From Haematobia irritans (Eukaryota > Arthropoda > Insecta > Diptera > Muscidae), in the NCBI RefSeq assembly GCF_050003625.1, contig NC_134397.1, forward strand, positions 264,982,070 to 265,046,069: a stretch of 64,000 bases of DNA. The letters are read 5' to 3'. The notes under the pieces are model-generated. The model worked only from the letters and a program-made list of their open reading frames with translations. It searched no databases and was not told the origin of the DNA. The translations under genes and the position numbers were made by a program. Below are positions 32,019-44,739 of this stretch, one piece after another. The stretch's first letter is position 1, and the number at the start of each line of letters is the position of its first letter.

Positions 32019-32951
32019 AAGGGTGATTCTTTTGAGGTTAGGATTTTCATGCATTAGTATTTGACAGATCACGTGGGATTTCAGACATGGTGTCAAAGAG
32101 AAAGATGCTCAGTATGCTTTGACATTTCATCATGAATAGACGAACGATCTGCCACAACGTCGAATTTTCAGTGAATGGGCCCTAGAAAAGTTGGCAGAAA
32201 ATCCGCTTTTTTATCGACAAATTTTGTTCAGCGATGAGGCTCATTTCTGGTTGAATGGCTACGTAAATAAGCAAAATTGCCGCATTTGGAGTGAAGAGCA
32301 ACCAGAAGCCGTTCAAGAACTGCCCATGCATCCCGAAAAATGCACTGTTTGGTGTGGTTTGTACGCTGGTGGAATCATTGGACCGTATTTTTTCAAAGAT
32401 GCTGTTGGACGCAACGTTACGGTGAATGGCGATCGCTATCGTTCGATGCTAACAAACTTTTTGTTGCCAAAAATGGAAGAACTGAACTTGGTAGACATGT
32501 GGTTTCAACAAGATGGCGCTACATGCCACACAGCTCGCGATTCTATGGCCATTTTGAGGGAAAACTTCGGAGAACAATTCATCTCAAGAAATGGACCGGT
32601 AAGTTGGCCACCAAGATCATGCGATTTGACGCCTTTAGACTATTTTTTGTGGGGCTACGTCAAGTCTAAAGTCTACAGAAATAAGCCAGCAACTATTCCA
32701 GCTTTGGAAGACAACATTTCCGAAGAAATTCGGGCTATTCCGGCCGAAATGCTCGAAAAAGTTGCCCAAAATTGGACTTTCCGAATGGACCACCTAAGAC
32801 GCAGCCGCGGTCAACATTTAAATGAAATTATCTTCAAAAAGTAAATGTCATGGACCAATCTAACGTTTCAAATAAAGAACCGATGAGATTTTGCAAATTT
32901 TATGCGTTTTTTTAAAAAAAAAAGTTATCAAGCTCTTAACAAATCACCCTT
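32019..32951 (+). mobile_element. rosa-type mariner (DD41D), internally deleted copy, 933 bp
   Basis: AAGGGTGATT...AATCACCCTT with TA on both sides (32017-32018, 32952-32953). Same ends and 3' half as the other copies. Its deletion starts after only three codons. Confidence 0.94.
32132..32844 (+). pseudogene. rosa-type transposase, deleted and out of frame at its start
   Basis: ATGAATAGAC, the first ten bases of the gene, joins a downstream point encoding NDLPQRRIFSEWALEKLAEN. The join is out of frame, so the original start meets TAG. The catalytic domain is open from ALEKLAENPLFYRQ to the stop, with the same three acidic residues and DD41D spacing as 14042-14755. It retains about 14 residues (upstream of ALEKLAEN) that the copy at 14042 has lost, so the two deletions are independent. 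One silent change (GTAGAC for GTTGAC) also separates them. Confidence 0.9.
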
Positions 32952-32953
32952 TA

Positions 32954-33838
32954 CATTAAAAAAGGATTCCACTTATTTTTTGTCGTTATATTTAAACCGG
33001 ATATAGGCGATTTCCACGACATGTATTGAAAAAAAAACGAAACATTTTTTTCGACTATTCAATATTTTGTTTGTACAATTCTTGGAGTTTAATATCAAAT
33101 AAAGGCATCTCTAATGTAATGTAAATAAACCAAATACCATAGATTATAGAAATTGATCCTCTTCCCTCCGCGAAAAAAATGTGTCAGCTCTAAAAATTAA
33201 TTTTCTGACATTTCGTTTTGATTTTTTCGTAAAGAATCAATTCCAAACATTAATATTCCGGCATTTGCTTTTGTTTATGTTTATGCATATAAAAATGAAG
33301 TTTCTACTTATACGATACAATCAATAACTGTTTTTTACATACGGTCATACAAACGTTGTAAGACAGTGCTCCAGTTCTTGACTTTTTGGGGACAAAAGTA
33401 TAGCTTTTGGAGATGTGGCACTAAATAAATCCATCAATTTGTTGGATGCCGAGAAATACATGAAATTATATAACAATTCAATGTCTTAAAAAAAAAAAAA
33501 ACATAAATAAATATTTTATGTTACCTACAAACGACCACACCTGAACTCGTAAAATCCACTTGAGTTTTAATTATGTAGGGTGAAGCAAATTTGAATTGGT
33601 ATCTTTTTATAGTTTTGCAAATGTGTATGGAAATTTCCAAATCAGTATGATTTGAATATTCGATCGAATTTTTAGCTTTTAAAGAAAATAATGTTTTAGA
33701 AGTAATGCTGCTTGCCAAGATAAATACTTACAGGATTGCAAAATTCGATTTTATAATAATCATCTTAAGTGACACTATAATAATCTCCAAGAGGTTCCGT
33801 TAAATTCAAATAATGTTGGTATGGTTACTTCCCGGTTA
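32954..33838. other. No gene; partial CATAGACCTTATAAT-element interior
   Basis: 'tctgacatttcgttttgatt' and 'gcatttgcttttg' at 33.18-33.27 kb match 9103-9478. Otherwise AT-rich. Confidence 0.45.
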
Positions 33839-34071
33839 AGGTGGGTATTAAGTTCGAGTTTAGCCGCTAAAATCGTCATTTTTTTCACGATTACTTTTCT
33901 TTAATAATCCATTTTAAGGAATACAAACTTTGTGAAAAATTTATTTGGGTTATTCCCCATCAAGTTATAATGAAATTTGCAACAAATATGTATAATTATA
34001 TAACTTTTTTTACTGATTTAGTTTTCACTTTAGTGAAAATTAGCGGCTAAACTCGAACTTAATACTCACCT
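33839..34071. mobile_element. GTACTATG-family MITE, 233 bp, TTA duplication
   Basis: Ends AGGTGGGTATTAAGTTCGAG and CTCGAACTTAATACTCACCT, extended inward by TTTAGCCGCTAA/TTAGCGGCTAAA, a nearly perfect ~32-bp inverted repeat. TTA flanks it (33836-33838, 34072-34074). It has the interior 'tttcacgattacttttcttt' of the family. Confidence 0.9.
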
Positions 34072-34229
34072 TTAGACAAGAAATGTTGTAATTTCATATT
34101 TATTTATTTATTTTATTTTTTTTTTTCAATATATGCACAAAATTGTTAAACCACTATTATTACTTATATTTGTCAAATATTTCGTAATTTTAAAGTAATA
34201 ATGTGTCAATTTTCATTAAAAGATCCATA

Positions 34230-35323
34230 CACACAGAGAATACAGATTGGTTGTGATAACCGAATTTATTTCCAACCTCATTTTGGCAGTTGCAGCAACT
34301 AACTGTTGGGGAGTTACATCTTGTATGTATATCAAATGAGGGGAGTTACAATCAAATGAGGGGAGTTACATCTTATAATGTATATGGGGTTGGCTATGAC
34401 AGCCAATAAAATTGGTTATTGGCACCTTCATGTTTCGGTTGTATCATCCAACCTTAATAAACACCACAGTAAATACACGAATACAAATTGTAGATTAAAC
34501 TTATTTCATTTTTCGTCCAAAAAAGTCACAATTCAAACCTTGGCACAGAATCAGGGAAATCGTTCTTTGCATCAAAAATATATGTCCCCTATTTTATTGA
34601 TATCAATAATTTAACATTCGTGATGTGAAAATATTTGGTAAAATCGTTCAGATTTAGGAATGTTTTCCACACCCAAATGCTTTCGTCTCTGAAATGTAGC
34701 CTTTTAAAAACCAGGTCTAAATCGCTGGTTAATCCGGATTGTTGCATACCTTAAAAATGGGTCTATATAGTTGACAAACAAACAAATAAAATTAGAATGT
34801 TAGAGGACACATGCATCCATTTTGGAATTTATAAAATTTAGAACTTACCCGCAAATGAATCAGAACTTCGATGTCTCGTGTATATAGGTCGTAGTGCCGG
34901 CGCATTTTATTAGATCCGCTTTAAATTTAGTGAATTTGTTTGAAACAAATAAACATACATACGTCTTCTTTGGATACTAAATAATTTGTTATAATAGAAA
35001 TGACATTTGAGAAATTTATCAAATGGCATTCGGCTGAGAATACTGTATATCAGCGAGGACTAGAGAATGATAATAACAAAATTTTTTTAGAGTAGGTTAT
35101 ATAAATCGAATTCTAATAAAATTGTTCTAAAAAGAGACATTTAGTTGATACAACCATTTGTTTTGAATCACAAACGAATATCTATTGAAATTATAACCAA
35201 ATGGTATTAAGGACACAAAAATGTTTGTGATGGAAGAAAATAGATCAGCACAATTGATATTTAATACTCTATATAGAATTTTCGTTAGTACAACTGATTT
35301 CCAACCAATCTATTTTCTGTGTG
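34230..35323. mobile_element. Possible element with CACACAGARAATA...GATTGGTTG ends
   Basis: CACACAGAGAATACAGATTG and CAACCAATCTATTTTCTGTGTG are inverted over about 1.09 kb. No transposase, no clear target duplication. A 22-bp direct duplication ('caaatgaggggagttaca') lies at about 34335-34372. Confidence 0.5.
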
Positions 35324-36760
35324 CAGATATACAATTTTCGATAAGATGTTCTAAGGAATCTACCTTATTATTATTACCTGTATCATTTCCCCATATAACT
35401 ACGCTTCAATAAATAAGCGGTGTTATTTCTTAAAAAAAAATGTGAAGAACATTGTCTTATTTGGAAATAAGAAAAATTCACATTAAATTATTTAATTATA
35501 CTTTTTTAATTTTTCTAAAATATAAAAAATATTCCAAGACCTAAGGTATATATTTTATTATTTAATTTAGTATATTTTTCTGTGGAATTTTCATCCAATT
35601 GTTTTTACGTCACAAGTAGTCTTACAGGGGCATTTAAATACCCATTAATCATCAAGGGAATGAATGGAAAAATTATGGATGAATGAACGTAGACGATCGT
35701 CATCATAAACACTGGATGCTGTTGAAAGAATGACACCTCTATGAGTGTTGATTTGAAATTTAATTGTACGGTATTTTTATTCAATTGCACGGTATTTTTA
35801 TTGAATAGGGGTTTTTTCAAAAAAATTTTTATGCCAAACCACAATACAGTTTTTAAGAAGAAAAAAAAAATCATCCAGTTTTATTTTTTTTTTCTCTTCT
35901 CTATTTGTTGCTCTCTTATGATACCATAACCGTTTTTTCGCTTATTGTTCAATAAAAAACCGTTTAAAACTATTAAGCGAAAGAAATAATTGATATTTCA
36001 ACACTTTTACTTTCATTTGTTTAGACAATGGCCGCAAAACTTGAAAACGATCAGACATACATACGAATAAATAGACACCCTTAACAAACATTGTACCGGG
36101 GAGAGAGAAAAAAGTAGAGATAGTCAAATTCAGCGGTTGTATAAATAAACCTAAAGATTTTTAATTATAAATGACTCTGAATATTTATGTCAAATTTTAA
36201 GCACCTTTGCAATGGGAATAAAAAACAACAACTCACTATACAGACTGGACAACGGACTGAAATATAACACAATGCCGCTGGCCTTTAGCAGTATATGCTG
36301 GTTGGCCCATATAATTTAGCTTGTGATACGATATAAAAAAATGCTGCAATATTTTACCACCAACATTGCCATCACAACACATATACGCCTTAGTAACCCG
36401 GTCATCATGCTGGAACACCCAGCAAACAAACAACAGCAGCATGATCATCACTCAACAGATTTTATAGTCAAATCTCTTATGGCTGCAATAGAAATTTCAA
36501 TGGTAGATCATGTATTTTTTAATGAATATTTTGATAATATTTTTGCTAATTTAATAAATAGCCTATTTTTTACGGATATAGGATTGTAAAAATTAATAGT
36601 ATCCATTTTTAATGTTTAGGTGCTCCTAAACAATGAAATAGTGGTTCAATTTTATAATGTTGAAGTAGAGGTGGAGAACTATTGATTGTCGATTGGCACC
36701 GACAACAAGAAAAATACACGATACGATACGATAAAAATCTCGTCATTTTTAAGGAACAAA
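35324..36760. other. Host-like DNA, no gene identified
   Basis: Includes a 21-bp direct repeat ('ttcaattgcacggtattttt') near 35.76-35.80 kb and a less AT-rich block at 36.24-36.46 kb. Open frames up to 89 codons lack homology that I recognise. Confidence 0.35.
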
Positions 36761-37025
36761 TGTGACTTAAAAATGTGACTTAGCGCTATACAAAGCTTAA
36801 GAAGGCACAATCTAAGTAAAATATACTCATTTTTGAAAAATATGAACTATTTTGTACGTATTTCCAATTTGTGTACTTTTTTTGTATCATCTCTATTTCA
36901 TGTAATTAAAGTAAAGAAACGAATATACTTAAAATAAGAAAATTCTTCTCAAGGCAAAATTTAACTAAAATCAACTAATTTTCATGAACTAAAATAAAAT
37001 TAAATCGGCTATAGAAAATTTAATT
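36760..37025. repeat. Interior of the CACCCAAAAA/CACTCAAAAA TA-family
   Basis: 'aatatactcatttttgaaaa', 'aaatttaactaaaatcaact' and 'catgaactaaaataaa' match 13410-14882. Ends not preserved. Confidence 0.5.
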
Positions 37026-37090
37026 TTTTTACTTTAATGTTAAATGATTGATTTATAGCCAAAGAGTTTTAATGTTTTTATTAATCATAT

Positions 37091-37120
37091 AATTTCACTC
37101 TTTTTCTTTTTAGGTAAGGA
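37091..37120 (+). promoter_or_regulatory. Candidate recursive-splice (ratchet) site 2
   Basis: TTTCACTCTTTTTCTTTTTAG is directly followed by GTAAGGA, junction after 37113. The pyrimidine tract is strong and an ATTAAT branch-point-like motif lies about 30 nt upstream. Same strand and form as the site at 12574. Together with the donor at 3583 it fits stepwise removal of one very long intron. Confidence 0.5.
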
Positions 37121-38870
37121 CATAAATTAAATTTTTTCGTAAGTTATAAACGCAAAGAATTATTTAGAGAGATACAAAGTTAAAATGTTTGCAAAGCATT
37201 TAGTAGGAATTTAGTAGAACGAAAAAATAATTTTATTTGATAAAAAATTCGAAGATCCAAATTAAACATTTTTCAATTTTCCTGCGATAAACTCTTTTAA
37301 AGATTCAACGTCCAGTGTTGTTGTAGAAGTTTTATCGATAATATTTTCTAATTTTAACTTATAAAAAACCCACAATCGTAGGCATTTTATCACTTACAAA
37401 ACCGATAAAAAATCCACTTTTCAACAATTATGTCGTGTTAGATTTGTAAGTTTAATATCTTTTTAACGATAATTTTCCATAATTTGATAAAAAAAATATC
37501 GTAAACGATTTATCAACATTAAGTTAATAAAAAAATTCCACTATTTGATAGAATAGGTTTTTGTCATTTTTCTTTCGATCCTGAAAATCATGCTTTCAAA
37601 AAAAATGTTGTAACCTTTTTATCGTTTTTATGTTAATTGTTATTAATCAATTTACCAACATACAAACAATTTAGTTGAAGTAAAATACTCGTACATTTGG
37701 TCATTGATATCTCAACTTTTTTTATCAGAAATAATTTCAAATAATACACAAAAAAAAAAAATAAAATATGTATTTGTACATTTTTATAAATTTATGGACT
37801 TTTTCATAAAAAATGTGTACACCTACATAATATATTGTTTTCGTAAATACTTGTTATGAAATTATACATTTTAATAATATATATGGACGGTTTCATAAAA
37901 TTAATGAAGCTTTACCTAATATATCAAAAATACTGGTTTTATCTTAGCGTGAGAGTGCCACAACATAGAGTTACTCTCATGTGTATACAATACAAGCATA
38001 TAATACGAGACAAAAAAAAACGAAACATAACGTTTTGAAGGCTACACGTGTGTTTGAGTTTTTCAGTACAGTTTGAGTCTTCGTCGCGATTCGAAGATTA
38101 TTTATTGCTGTAAAAAAATTGACGAAAAAACAATATTAACTGGAAGCGTTGGTGCTTATGTTTATAAATAATATAAAATATTGTTAATATTAATTATATA
38201 ATTATGTTCTTTGCTGGCTGGAATTTAATGCGGGTTTTAACAAATGGGTTCATAGATTTTGACCAATTATGCAGGCATTAAGAATCAGAAATCTAAATGC
38301 AAAGTTACATGTAATGCATGAAGTTTTTATTATGTATTATGTAAAAGTTCATATTTTTCAATGACAAAAATATGTATACTTCATTTATAATATTAAAAAT
38401 TCCATTCATATTATATATACATTCGTAGTCAATGAAAACCTGTATTTTTATTTTATGAATTGTTTTCATATAATTTATGAATCCCGTGTTTGGAAAATTT
38501 TTGAGAACACTCTTCATAAAATAAATGTATTATTTGTTTGTGTGTATTGATAAAGTACTCGTACATTTCGTAGTTGATATCCCAACAGTTTTTTTTTTTT
38601 TATCAAATACGATAAAGAAATTCAGACTATGAATGCAAAACTTTATCAAATTTTCATTATGAATATTTTTTATCAAAATTTAACAATGCGTATTTTTTTC
38701 TGTGTAGTGAATTATTTCGTAGATCATCGTAAATAAAATAATCCTTTTGTCATAGCCGTTGCATGCAATTTGCATCACTTCTTAAGGTGTAATCCTAATT
38801 CAGTGTTCTAGATGTGAATTAAAAAATTTTGTGATATTTTGTCAAATAAACCAAATTTACAAAATTTGTG
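37121..38870. other. AT-rich intron-like DNA
   Basis: No gene. Repeated TTTTATC/GATAAA motifs from about 37.3 to 37.75 kb and around 38.6 kb suggest a decayed repeat, but no ends are clear. Confidence 0.35.
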
Positions 38871-38873
38871 TCC

Positions 38874-39441
38874 TAAATTTAATGCAAATAATTGTTGAAG
38901 TAAAGATCATAAATTTTTTTTAATTAAAATTTAATTATTTTAAAGAAATTTGTCCTTAATTTTTTGTAAATTGCGCATCCTTAAATATAGGTTGTGAATT
39001 CTTTAACATCAAGTAAATATTTTTGCAGTGTAGGTAGCTAAAGCTTCAGTTTACTTTTTCTTCTGTGTACCACATTCAATTACATTAAGCCGTTTTTAAT
39101 GTGGAATTCTACCATGGAAAACCATTACATACATTTTGTCGTATAAATTTAATCGTATAAATTTAATGAAAATAATTTTTGAAGTAAAGATCATAAATTT
39201 TTTTAAATTAAAATTTAATTATTTTAAAGAAATTTGTCCTTAATTTTTTGTAAATTGCGCATCCTTAAATATAGGTTGTGAATTCTTTAACATCAAGTAA
39301 ATATTTTTGCAGTGTAGGTAGCTAAAGCTTCAGTTTACTTTTTCTTCTGTGTACCACATTCAATTACATTAAGCCGTTTTTAATGTGGAGTTCTACCATG
39401 GAAAGCCATTACATACATTTTGTCGTATATCTTTAAAGTGA
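38874..39441. repeat. Recent direct tandem duplication, period 284 bp
   Basis: 'gaagtaaagatcataaattt' at 38897 and 39181, and 'taggtagctaaagcttcagt' at 39031 and 39315, show a constant 284-bp spacing. The units differ at only a few positions (for example GGAATTC against GGAGTTC). Each unit contains the right end of a CACTGAAAAA-type element (ATTTTTGCAGTG) plus flank. Confidence 0.92.
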
Positions 39442-39559
39442 GACAAATTTCCCTTAAAATAAAGCACACTATTTTTGATTTATATTTTTATTCAATAAAT
39501 TAACTAAATACCAAATTACTCAAGGGAAAGTCAACATCTCAGAATCCAAGTATACTTTT

Positions 39560-40720
39560 TTCTTTGAGTGTACTTGAATTAAAGCTAACTTAATTTAATC
39601 ATGATCGAAAATGCCATAACATGCAGAACATTTCACCATCACTGTCGTTCATGCGTAAGATTTTGGTTTTCCACCAGTCATGCTTTTCCGTTTGGGATGC
39701 TGTAATAACGAAAGTGCAAATGCTGCAAGTCTCTATGTGTGACTTTGGCTCGGTCATTGAATATATACGACTATGACAATGTTATTGTTTGACCAGAAAC
39801 AACAACATCATTATACAGCCATGGGGCAACAATATTGGTGAGGTTGTTATTGTCGATGCGGCAGCTTCGGCTTCAACCATCATCGTATATGGGTCAAGTT
39901 GAATTCAATTGATTTTCAAATGATGCCATGATCTTTCTCTCTTTCGCTCTCCCCATTCCGAGATAGATCTCAAACAATTAACAATGCTTAAAAGTGGCTT
40001 TATGGTGCTGTTATTATTGTTGTTTGCTATTGTTAACTTGGCTTACTTACACGGATGGCTGCCTGGCTAGCTGCTTGAATCAATGGGTATGTGGTAAATG
40101 TTCAATGGTAGTATGTACCCGTAAGTATTGCTGGCATTTCTATTGTTTGGGGGGAAGTTTTTGTGAGCGTCTTACTCACTGTTTGCCTTAATGAATATGT
40201 CTTGTTTCATATACTACTCGTGTTTTTCTTCACGTTCCATTTCGGAGTAGGGGAAAAAAAGACTTTTATTTTCATTATAATCGAAAGTGGTATTTGTTAA
40301 TGAAACCAACATACGTAGTGTTGTCTGACTCTATGTGCTAGTACAAAAATGTTATGCTGATTTGATGATGATTATTATCATCATGATGCTAGCCATCGAT
40401 GTGGTTTTCTTTTTTGTTTAAGAAAATTACCTTTGCTTGTTTTTTTGGCGTGGTTCACTACCATCATTCAATCCGCCCATCTCTGGACACGTTTAGAGCG
40501 CCCGATTGTTGTTGATGCTGTGGGTTGACCCCCTCCGGGTATTATGCAATGAACAAAACCTTCGTAATATTTAAATGATTGTGATTTTTATTTAGTTCGA
40601 ATATCAATGAATGCAAAGAGTAGATGAAATCGACTATGTGTTTGTCGCTATTGCTGTCATTTCTCTCTCTCTCACTGTATATTTAAATAGCATCGTAAAT
40701 GACGCACGCATTCTTCGGCG
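39560..40720. other. Less AT-rich, repeat-poor island, possibly regulatory
   Basis: No transposon ends. Contains CTCTCTTTCGCTCTCCCC, CATCATCATGATG-type and ATCGAT motifs and mixed codon-free composition. A 65-codon frame (39994-40191) begins with a hydrophobic stretch but has no splice or start context that convinces me. Confidence 0.35.
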
Positions 40721-40890
40721 ATTTTTTATTATTCGACCTCGAAATCATTATGAAGGTAGTTTTATTTTTTTTTTAATTAGCCACCTTAAAATGCATTTCC
40801 GCTTGAAATTAAAAGGTTTTAGGTCTACTTCCGGAAATCAAATATCAATAAAGCATAAGAAACTTAATGAGATGTTTTAGATGGAATCTA

Positions 40891-41546
40891 CACTGAAAAA
40901 AATATTTACGTGATAGTAAAGATTAAGCAACCTCAATTCGCAATTTACACACTATTAAGGACAAATTTCTTTAAAATAATGAAATTTTAATTAAAAGAAA
41001 GTTTATAATATTTTCTTCATAAATTTTTTTCCATTAAATATAGGACACAAATTTTGAAAATTTGCGCCCCTTCGTTAAAGTTGTATGTCTTTAAACTAAG
41101 GCAAATTTTCCTTAAAGTAAAGAAACAAATTTTTGATTTAAACAAATCGTTCTTAAATTAACTGAAATATTGAACCGCTAGATTTAAGATAAAAACACTT
41201 TAAATATAGGCTAAGACTTATTTTGAGGATTTAGCATCTTTGGTTTAAAGTTTTTTTTTTTTTTTTGGAATTAAGAACATATTTTTTACTTCGAAGTATC
41301 TGTCATAATTTGGATTTTTAAACTGGCATTTGTTGTACGTGAATAGCTTTATTAATATACCGGGAAAAATAGAATGAAAATTTGATAAATGAGATCTGTA
41401 TCCTAATTTTATAGATCCTAGATTTAAAGCCAGATAGGTCGCAAAAAAATGTCCTTAGTTTAAAGAACCCTCATCTTTGGCTCGGAATCAATTCCAAAAT
41501 CCTTAAAGGAAGGTCAAAATCTTTGGATTCGAGTTTTTTTTTAGTG
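40891..41546 (+). mobile_element. CACTGAAAAA-end TA-family element, 656 bp
   Basis: Starts CACTGAAAAAAATATTTACG, ends GAGTTTTTTTTTAGTG, with TA at 40889-40890 and 41547-41548. The interior alternates 'ttaaagaaa' / 'tttaaa' motifs; no transposase. Best representative of the variant also seen at 18640 and 57050. Confidence 0.82.
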
Positions 41547-41856
41547 TATCCATATAACCATGTCGTGACAGACTAGATGTAAACAGCTTTTAAGTAGCTT
41601 TCTTAATGCATAAATTGTTGAAATATTAATAAATATTTAATGGTGCAATTATTTATGACATTTATGACAGTTTTTAGAATTTGATATACCGATCGCATCA
41701 GAATTACCACCTAAGTGGTATCCATCCGTCTGCATATTTATTTGTTGCTCGTTAGATATAGTTCGCAATTATTAACCGAACCCAAATATACTGAAAGAAG
41801 ATGTTTCTTTTCATAGGAACGAAATTTTTTCCTTTGTCTCTTAAAAAATCTATATA

Positions 41857-42145
41857 AAACAAGTAAGGAAAGTCTAAAGTCGGGCGGGGCCGACTATATT
41901 ATACCCTGCACCACTTTGTAGATCTAAATTTTCGATACCATATCACATACCATATCACATCCGTAAAATGTGTTATATAAAGGTTTGTCCCAAATACATA
42001 CATTTAAATATCACTCGATCTGGACAGAATTTGATAGACTTCTACAAAATCTATAGACTCAAAATTTAAGTCAACTAATGCACTAGGGTGGAACACAATG
42101 TTAGTAAATGTTATACCCTGTTCCTCAGTGTGGCGCAGGGTATAA
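41857..42145 (+). mobile_element. Short deletion derivative of the tandem-unit element
   Basis: Left end AAACAAGTAAGGAAAGTCTA with palindrome AGTCGGGCGGGGCCGACT. The right end GTGTGGCGCAGGGTATAA is complete at 42145, only 289 bp away, before a second element body begins. Confidence 0.65.
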
Positions 42146-42299
42146 ATATGGGAAACATTTAAATCTGAATCAATTTTAAGGAAAGTTCGCAAAAGTTTAT
42201 TTATGATTTATCGCTCGATACATATGCATTAGAAGTTTAGGAAAATTAGAGTAATTTTGACAACTTTTCGACTAAGCAGTGGCGATTTAACAAGGAAAA

Positions 42300-43420
42300 T
42301 GTTGGTATTTTGACCATTTTTGTCGAAATCAGAAAAACATATTTATGGGAGCTATATCTAAATCTGAACCGATGTCAACCAAATTTGGCACGCATAGCTA
42401 CAATGCTAATTCTACTTCTGTGCAAAATTTCAACCAAATTGGGCCAAAACTCTGGCTTTTAGGACCATATTAGTCCATATCGGGCGAAAGATATATATGG
42501 AAGCTATATCTAAATCTGAACCGATTTCAATCAAATTTTGCACACTTGACTATACTACCAATTGTACTCCTAGTGCAAAATTTCAACCAAATTCGGCCAA
42601 AAATCTGGCTTGTGGGGCCATATAAGTCCATATCGGGCGAATGATATATATGGGAGCTATATCTTAATCTGAACCGATTTCAACCAAATTTGGCACGCAT
42701 AGCTACAATGCTAAATCTACTCCCTGTGCAACATTTCAACCAAATTGGGCCAAAAGTCTGGCTTTTAGGACCATATTAGTCCATATCGGGCGAAAGGTAT
42801 ATATGGGAGCTATATCTAAATCTGAACCGATTTCAATCAAATTTCGCACACTTGACTATACTACTAACTGTACTCCTAGTGCAAAATTTCAACCAAATTC
42901 GGCCAAAAATCTGGCTTCTGGGGCCATATAAGTCCATATCGGGCGAAAGATATATATGGGAGCTATATCTAAATCTGAATCGATTTCAATCAAATTTTGC
43001 ACATTTGACTATACGACTAAGTGTTATGTTTGTACAACATTTCAAGCAAATCGGTATAAAACTCTGGCTGCTCGGTCCATATTAGTTCATATCGGGCGAA
43101 ATATATATATGGGAGCTATGTCTAAATCTGAACCGATTTCTTCCAAAATCAATAGGGTTATATTCTGACCCAAATTAGGAACATGTGCCAAATTTGAAGG
43201 CGATTGGACTTAAATTTCGACCTACACTTTGATCACAAAAATGTGTTCACAGACAGACGGACGGACGGACGGACAGACGGACATGGTTATATCAACTCAG
43301 GGACCATCCCTGAGCATTATTGCCAAAGACACCATGTGTCTATCTCGTCTGCTTCTGGGTGTTACAAACATATGCACTAACTTATAATACCCTGTTCCAC
43401 AGTGTGGCGCAGGGTATAAA
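42300..43420 (+). mobile_element. Tandem-unit element body with right end
   Basis: Six units of about 150-156 bp carry 'tatgggagctatatctaaat' (near 42345, 42501, 42653, 42809, 42958, 43113). They are followed by the core 'gacagacggacggacggacg' and the end GTGTGGCGCAGGGTATAA. A left end directly before it is missing, so it probably shared the one at 41857. Frames inside are repeat readings. Confidence 0.78.
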
Positions 43421-43428
43421 AAAAACTT

Positions 43429-43910
43429 CACACAAAAAATTTTTTCTGATTCAATCACGAAATTAATTGATCCAATTAATTTTTTAATTGAAATGTCTTC
43501 AATCACGAAAATGATAGGATCAATCACAGTTTTAATTGGGCATAGAAAAAATTCTTGATTAAAAAATTAATTGATGTCAATTAAAATTCAATTAAAAATT
43601 GATTCAATTAAAAATTTAATTGATTTTGAATGCAAACCCCAATTAATATTTTATTTAATTTTCAATTACTTTCTGAATTGGCTTAGAGTTTTGATTTGGA
43701 TTAAGAAATGTTCATCACTTTTTTTAACTGACTTTGTCTTCCGAATTTGATTAAAACGTTAATTGTATCAATTAATTTTTTAATTAAAAATTTTAAAAAT
43801 TTCAATCATTGACTTAATTAACTTAATGTTTCTATCTTTATTAATTGAAAAAACATTCAACTTCAATTAACTTTTTAATTGGAAATATTTTGGTGATATT
43901 TTTTTGTGTG
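43429..43910. mobile_element. AATTAA-rich foldback-type element, copy 3
   Basis: Ends CACACAAAAAATTTTTTCTG and ATTTTTTTGTGTG. The interior is a series of AATTAAAAATTTAATTGA palindromes, more diverged than copies 1 and 2. Confidence 0.65.
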
Positions 43911-44319
43911 TTATAAAAAATGACTAGAAATCATCGCTTGTCATAGATCCGTATTTATTTGCTCTCTAAGGAAATACTTTTTAACAAAGGAGAATTTAAT
44001 TTGAAACTATGGACATTCAAGGTTAGGCTGATGATCATATCTAGGGTCTGGAATAATAGGTATTTATCACCGTTAAATAAATAAAATTTTATGTAAGAAT
44101 AAACTGATCTTGACCTTTATATTTTAATTTATGAGCTTAAAGAAGGTTGAAAAAGGTACCAAAATAGTCGCGGCGTACCACGGTACCTATTTTACTCAAA
44201 TAGTATCAAAAAAAAAAATTCAAAAGTGTCACTTTATCAACCCTGATGTAGGGTCCTATTGCTCTTATTGTGGTGGTGGATGTGGTGGTGTACCTGTACT
44301 TTACAATTTGAAATTATTT

Positions 44320-44735
44320 TTTTAATTGATTCAATTAAAAATTAAATTGATGTTGATTGCAAAACACAATCAGTTTTTTAATTGATTCAATAAATTATTT
44401 AGTTTAACTTCAATCCTATTAACTGTTAAATTAAAATTAAATTTTATAATTGAGTTTTTATTTTTTTAATTAAATTGTTATGTCAATTAAATTGTAAATT
44501 ACAGACCTAACTATTTTCAATCAGTTTCTTAATTAACTTTGTGTTTTTATTTTGATTAAAAAATTGATTTTATCATTTTTTTTATTAAAATTAAAAAAAA
44601 AATCAATAATTTTTTAACTAACTTAGTTATCCTAGTTTGATTAAAAAGTAATTTGTATCAATTAAGTTTTTAATTGAAAAAGTTTTCAGCTTCAATTAAC
44701 TTTTTAATTTGAAATATTTTTATTTTTTTCTGTGT
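44320..44735. repeat. AATTAA-rich palindromic repeat, copy 4
   Basis: Repeated TTTAATTGATTCAATTAAAAA and similar blocks ending TTTTTTTCTGTGTAG. Old and eroded. Confidence 0.55.
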
Positions 44736-44739
44736 AGTA

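Noticed and set aside
39994..40191. Cysteine-rich 65-codon frame with hydrophobic start
   Set aside because: Looks like a secreted peptide at first sight, but composition follows TGT/TGC-rich low complexity and no promoter or relative supports it.
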